Below, piece after piece: positions 17,841-22,921 of a DNA stretch of 22,921 nt; the stretch's first letter is position 1; each line of letters begins with the position of its first letter. The stretch lies in assembly GCA_023375785.1 (NCBI GenBank), contig SZWC01001200.1:213330-236250 (forward strand), in the 5' to 3' direction. This DNA is from Penium margaritaceum (lineage: Eukaryota; Streptophyta; Zygnematophyceae; Desmidiales; Peniaceae). The position numbers and the translations under genes are program-made. Below the pieces are notes generated by a model. That model made no database searches, had not been told where the DNA came from, and saw only the letters and a program-made list of their open reading frames with translations.

Positions 17841-20822
17841 AACATTTGCAACACTGGCGGTTGCAACACTTGCAGTTGCAACACTAGCAGTTGCAACACT
17901 GGCAGTTGCAACACTGGTGGTAGCAAGACTGGCGGTTGCAACACTGTCAGTTGCAACACTGGCAGTTGCAACACTGGCAGTTGCAACACTGGCTGTTGCA
18001 ACACTGTCAGTTGCAACACTAGCAGTTGCAACACTGGCAGTTGCAACACTGACAGTTGCAACACTTGCCGTTGCAACACTGGCAGTTGCAACTCTGGCAG
18101 TTACAACACTGGCAGTTGCAACACTGGCAGTTGCAAAACTGGCAGTTGAAACACTGGAATTTTCAACACTGGTAGTTGCAACACTGGAATTTTCAACTCT
18201 CTTAGTCGCAACACTGGCAGTTACAACACTGGCAGTTGCAACACTGGCAGTTTCAATACTGGCAGTTGCAACACTGGCAGTTGCAACACTGTCAGTTGCA
18301 ACACTGACAATTGCAACACTGGCAGTTGCAACACTGGCAGTTGCAACACTAGCAGTTGTAACACTGGCAGTTGCAACTCTGCGGGTGCAACACTGGCAGT
18401 TGCAACACCGGCGGTTGCAAACACTGGCAGTTGTACCACTGGCAGTTGCAACACTGGCAGTTGCAACACTGGCAGTTGCAACACCAACAGTTGCAACACT
18501 GGCAGTTGCAACATTGGCAGTTGCAACACTGGTAGTTGCAACACTGGCAGTTGCAACTCTGAAAGTTCCAACACTGCCAGTTGCAACACTGGCAGTTGTA
18601 ACACTAGCAGTTGCAACACTGGCAGTTGCAACACTTGCTGTTGTAACACTGACAGTTGCTACACTGGCAGTTGCAACTGTAACAGTTGCAACACTGGCAG
18701 TTGCAACACTGGCAGTTCCAACACTGGCAGTTGCAACACTGGCAGTTGTAGCACTGGCAGTTGCAACACTGGCAGTTGCAACACTGGCAGTTGCAACACT
18801 GGCAGTGCAACACTGTCAGTTACAATACTGGCAGTGGCAACACTGGCAGTTGCAACAATGGCAGTTGCAACACTGGCAGTTGCAACACTTTCAGTTGCCA
18901 CTCTGGCAGTTCCAACACTGGCAGGTTCAACACTGGCAGTTGCAACACTGGCAGTTGCAACAATGGCAGTTGCAACACTGGCAGTTGCAACACTTTCAGT
19001 TGCCACTCTGGCAGTTCCAACACTGGCAGGTTCAACACTGGCAGTTGCAACACTGGCAGTTGCAACACTGGCAGTTAAAACACAGGCAGTTGCAACACTG
19101 GCAGTTGCAACACTGGCAGTTGCAACTCTGGCAGTTGCAACACTGGCAGTTGCAACACTGACAGTTGCAACACTGGCAGTTTCAACACTGTCAGTTGCAA
19201 CACTGGCAGTTGCAACACTGACAGTTGCAACACTTGCAGTTGCAAGACTGGCAGTTGCAACTCTGGCAGTTGCAACACTGGCAGTTGCAACACTGGAAGT
19301 TGCAAAACCGGTAGTTGCAACACTGGAAGTTTCAGCACTGGCAGTTGCAACACTGTAATTTTTAACTCTTTCAGTTGCAATACTGGCAGTTGCAACACTG
19401 GCAGTTGCAACACTAGCAGTTTCAACACTGGCAGTTGCAACAGTGGCAGTTGCAACACTGACAGTTGCAACAGTGGCAGTTGCAACACTGGAAGTTTCAA
19501 CACTAGCAGTTGGAACACTGGCAGTTGCAACTCTGTGGGTGCAACACTGGCAGTTGCAACACCGGCAGTTGCAAACACTGGCAGTTTCAACACTGGCAGT
19601 TGCAACACTGGCAGTTGCAACACTGTCAGTTGCAACACTGTCAGTTGCAACTCTGGCAGTTGCAACACTGGCAGTTGCAACACTGACAGTTGCAACACTG
19701 GCAGTTGCAACACTGTCAGTCGCAACACTGGCAGTTGCAATACTGACAGTTGCAACACTTGCAGTTGCAACACTGGCAGTTGCAACACTGGCAGTTGCAA
19801 AGCCGGTAGTTGCAACACTGGAAGTTTCAGCACTGGCAGTTGCAACACTGTTGTTTTCAACTCTTTCAGTTGCAATACTGGCAGTTGCAACACTGGCAGT
19901 TGCAACACTGGCAGTTTCAACACTGGCAGTTGCAACAGTGGCAGTTGCAACACTGACAGTTGCAACACTGGCAGTTGCAACACTGGCAGTTTCAACACTA
20001 GCAGTTGGAACACTGGCAGTTGCAACTCTGTGGGTGCAACACTGTCAGTTGCAACACTGGCAGTTGCAACACTGGCAGTTACAACACTGGAAGTTGCAAC
20101 ACTGGCAGTTGCAACACTGGCAGTTGCAACACTGGCAGTTGCAGCACTGGCAGTTGCAACCCTGTCAGTTGTAACACGGGCAGTTGCAACACTGGCAGTT
20201 GCAACACTGACGTTGCAACACCGACAGTTGCAACACTGGCAGTCGCAACATTTGCAGTTGTAACACTGGTAGTTGCAATACTGGCAGTTGCAACTCTGAC
20301 AGTTCCTACACTGGCAGTTGCAACACTGGCAGTTGCAGCACTGGCAGTTGCAACCCTGGCAGTTGCAACACTGGCAGTTGCAACCCTGTCAGTTGTAACA
20401 CGGGCAGTTGCAACACTGGCAGTTGCAACACTGACGTTGCAACACCGACAGTTGCAACACTGGCAGTCGCAACATTTGCAGTTGTAACACTGGTAGTTGC
20501 AATACTGGCAGTTGCAACTCTGACAGTTCCAACACTGGCAGTTGCAACACTGGCAGTTGCAACACTGGCAGTTGCAACACTAGCAGTTGCAACACTGGCA
20601 GTTGCAACACTTGCTGTTGTAACACTGACAGTTGCTACACTGGCAGTTGCAACTGTAACAATTACAACATTGGCATTTTCAACACTGGCCGTTGCAAATC
20701 TGGCTGTTGCAGCTCTGGTAGTTGCAACACTGGCAGTTGCAACACCATCAGTTGCAATACTGGCAGTTTTAAGACTGGCAGTTGCAACTCTGGCAGTTGC
20801 AACACTGGCTATTGCAACTCTG
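17841..20822 (+). repeat. 15-bp minisatellite, forward orientation, about 199 copies
   Basis: Head-to-tail units of TTGCAACACTGGCAG with scattered substitutions and occasional 14-bp units. Each unit holds the palindrome GTTGCAAC and the near-palindrome ACTGGCAGT. Long frames encode ATLAV, TGSCN or LPVLQ pentapeptides and are a by-product of a stop-free unit whose length is a multiple of 3. Higher-order duplications are visible: about 495 bp (33 units) around 19290-20040, 105 bp (7 units) at about 18840-19049, about 224 bp at 20153-20550, and a shared cluster 1,976 bp apart (near 18634 and 20610). The unit is the reverse complement of the array at 7282-7712. Confidence 0.95.
19290..20040. repeat. 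495-bp higher-order repeat in the 15-mer array
   Basis: Landmark variants recur at the same offset of 495 bp (33 units): the CCGGTAGTTGC variant (near 19308 and 19803), AACTCTTTCAGTTGC (near 19364 and 19859), AGCAGTTGGAACACTGG and CTCTGTGGGTGCAAC (19531 and 20026). A more distant relative of the last landmark (CTCTGCGGGTGCAAC) lies near 18377. Confidence 0.85.
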
Positions 20823-22590
20823 TACAACTTTTAACATGCCGTAAATCTCCGTACAACCCCGTTCAACTCCATACAACTCCATACAACTCTGTAAAACTCT
20901 GTACAACTCCGTACAATGCCATACAACTCTGTACACCTCCATACAACCCCGTGCAACTCCATACAACTCCGTACAACTTCACAACAATGTAAAAATCTGT
21001 GTAATTTGTACAACTCCGTACAACTCCATACCACTGCGTACACTCTGTGAAAATGTCCTATAACTTCGTACAACTCCGTAAAACTTTGTAAATCTCCGGA
21101 AAACTTTGTACAATTCAGTACAACTCCGCATAACTGAGTACAACTCTGTGCAACTCCGTACATATCCCTCCAACTCTGTACAACCCCGTTCAACTCCGGA
21201 AAACTCCGTACAAGTCCGGAAACTCTATACAACTCTGTACAATACTGTACAACTCCGTACACTTTTGTAGCACTTGTAGTACAATTCCGTACAACTTCTC
21301 ACAACTTGGTACAGCTCCGTATAACTCCGTACAACGCTGTAAAACTCCGTAAAAATCCGTTCAACTGTGTACAACTCCGTATAACTCCACACAACTTTGT
21401 GCAGCTCTGTGCAACTCCGCACAACTCTGTACAACTCTATACAACTCTGTACAACTCCGTACAACTCTGTACTCCACCCTACAACTCCGTATAACTCCGA
21501 ACAACTTTGTACAACTCTGCACAATCCCTTACAACCCTGTACAACTCTGTACAACTTTGAACAATGCCATACAACTCCGTACAACTCCATACAACTCTGT
21601 AGAACTCCGTATACCTTCTTACAACTCCGTAAAACTCCGTACAACTCTGTGCAACTCTGTAAAACGTCATACAACTCCGTACAACCCCGTAACACTCCGT
21701 ACAACTGCATACAACTGTGTTAAACCTTATACAACACCTTGCAACTGCGTTCTAATCCAAACACCTTTGTTCAACTCCATACATCTCTGTAGACCTCCGT
21801 ACAACTCCGTACAACACCGTACAACTTTGAAAGATTCAGTACAAACCCATACAACTCTGTACAACTTCGTACAACTCCGTACCACTCCGTACCACTCCGT
21901 ATAACTCTGGACAACTCTGTACAGCTCCGTACAGCTGCGTACAGCTCCATACAACCCCGTATAACTTTGTACAGATTCGTACAACTCCATACAAGTCTGT
22001 ACAATTCCATAAAACTCTGGACAACTTCATACATGCCGTACAACTCCATACAACCCCGTACAACACCATTTAACTCCATACAAGTCCGTACACCTCCGGA
22101 AAACTCTATAAAACTCCCTAAAACTCCGCATAACTCCGTACAACTCTGTACAGCTCCATACAACTCAACTCAATCCCGTGTAACTCCATACAACTCCGAA
22201 CAACTTCACAAATCCATAAACATTTGTACAGCAATGCACAACTCCGTACAACTCAAAACAACTGAGTTTAACCCCGTAAAACTCCGTACAACTCTGTAGA
22301 ACTCTGAACAGCTCTGTAAAACTCTGTAAATCTTCAAAAAACTCCATACAAATCAGAACAACTCCGTACAATTTTGTGCAACTCCGTACAACTCTGTCCA
22401 ACTCTGTAAAAATCCGTACAACTCTGCACAGCTGTGTTAAACTCTGTACAACCCTGTACAACTCAGAACAACTCAGTGCAACTCCGTGCAAGCCTGTACA
22501 ACTGCGTACAACTCCCCACAACTCTGTACAACTCCGTACAAGTCCGTACAACCTCATACACTTCCATATAGCTCCGCACATCTCCGGACG
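20823..22590. repeat. 10-bp minisatellite, unit GTACAACTCC, about 175 copies
   Basis: Degenerate head-to-tail decamers, with frequent GTACAACTCT, ATACAACTCC and GTAAAACTCC variants. The 30-bp frame cycle gives a 10-residue peptide (YNSVQLRTTP-like) in the open frames, which are not genes. The junction with the 15-mer array at about 20815-20830 passes through a shared CAACTCTG, without unique sequence between. Confidence 0.94.
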
Positions 22591-22921
22591 AGGTATGGTT
22601 AATCGTGGTCATTTCATACACTCCCTTTTTGGTGTGTTCCTTGAGTGTAATCTCCACAAAGGGAGTTCTTTACACCCCTGCTTAAAATCCTTTAATAGTG
22701 TATGGGAAGAGTGTACTTTTGTCTTGTATGCTCAGACCATTCTCTTCTTAGGAATGACCCTAGTGTGTGGGGCTGGTGTATTTGGAAAGTGTGCTCAGTC
22801 ACCATATAAAAGTACACTAAGAATGCACTCAGTGTGCTCATTTGTCTTATATGTCCAGGTACACCTTCATTGTTTTGTCCTAGGTGGCCATGAACTTCTC
22901 TTGTTAGGAAGGACCCCAGTG
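22591..22921. other. Non-array sequence at right edge, with an imperfect internal repeat
   Basis: About 330 bp of AT-richer sequence outside the decamer array. Two imperfect related blocks are visible: about 22709-22775 and 22831-22921 share TTGTCTT(G/A)TATG followed by CTTAGGAATGACCCTAGTG or TTAGGAAGGACCCCAGTG. A TATAAAA lies at about 22805. No coding frame of note is present and I cannot assign the sequence; it may be the edge of another repeat or transposon. Confidence 0.45.

Noticed and set aside
17841-20822. Pentapeptide-repeat-like proteins (ATLAV, LPVLQ, TGSCN) up to 470 residues, also at 7282-7712
   Set aside because: A stop-free 15-bp unit translates to a pentapeptide in every frame. 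The pattern does not match the A(D/N)LXX pentapeptide-repeat family and there are several equivalent frames.
20823-22590. Telomeric repeat
   Set aside because: The 10-bp unit GTACAACTCC does not resemble TTTAGGG or other known telomere units and is highly degenerate.
22800-22812. TATA box (TATAAAA) as a promoter
   Set aside because: A lone TATA-like string in AT-richer sequence with no gene downstream in the window is not enough.

Overview
This window is a heterochromatin-like block of a eukaryotic nuclear genome, most likely a streptophyte (land plant or charophyte alga). The evidence is two Ty1/Copia LTR retrotransposons, each with a primer-binding site (TGGTATCAGAGC) matching the 3' end of plant initiator tRNA-Met, set among kilobases of short-period tandem repeats. 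The species cannot be named from the sequence. I find no ordinary host gene, no RNA gene and no prokaryotic feature.

Layout. 1-1069: an 11-bp minisatellite (ACAACTCTGGC). 1070-7281: a GC-rich, nearly T-free 14-bp minisatellite (GGCGCAAAGGCGCA) with higher-order repeats and one block of about 24 identical units. 7282-7712: a 15-bp minisatellite, written on + as TGCCAGTGTTGCAAC. 7713-17840: a retroelement island. 17841-20822: the same 15-bp minisatellite in the opposite orientation (TTGCAACACTGGCAG). 20823-22590: a 10-bp minisatellite (GTACAACTCC). 22591-22921: AT-richer, non-array sequence. The 11-, 15- and 10-bp units share a CAACTC/CAACAC core, so they look like one sequence family.

The island is a nested pair. 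The outer Copia element lies on +: an 895-bp 5' LTR (7713-8607) abutting the 15-mer array, PBS 8610-8621, a damaged gag and a protease. It then ends without integrase, RT, RNase H or 3' LTR. An inner, complete Copia element on the minus strand (9685-16258) is inserted in the outer gag. It has two LTRs with TG...CA ends, a perfect 5-bp target duplication CCAAG (9680-9684 and 16259-16263), a PBS (15597-15608), a probable polypurine tract, and one gag-PR-INT-RT-RNaseH reading frame. That frame is broken by five in-frame stops and one frameshift, and the integrase catalytic Glu is Gln. Neither copy can encode a working set of proteins.

Two tandem duplications inside the inner element (724 bp of RT around a 149-N gap; about 218 bp of LTR around a single N) sit exactly on assembly gaps. 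They are probably unmerged contig overlaps. Removing them gives an element of about 5.5 kb, the usual Copia size.

The long overlapping open frames over the arrays are a composition effect and not genes. The most interesting structural points are the inverted pair of 15-mer arrays around the island, the shared ancestry of the minisatellites, and their layered higher-order periodicities.
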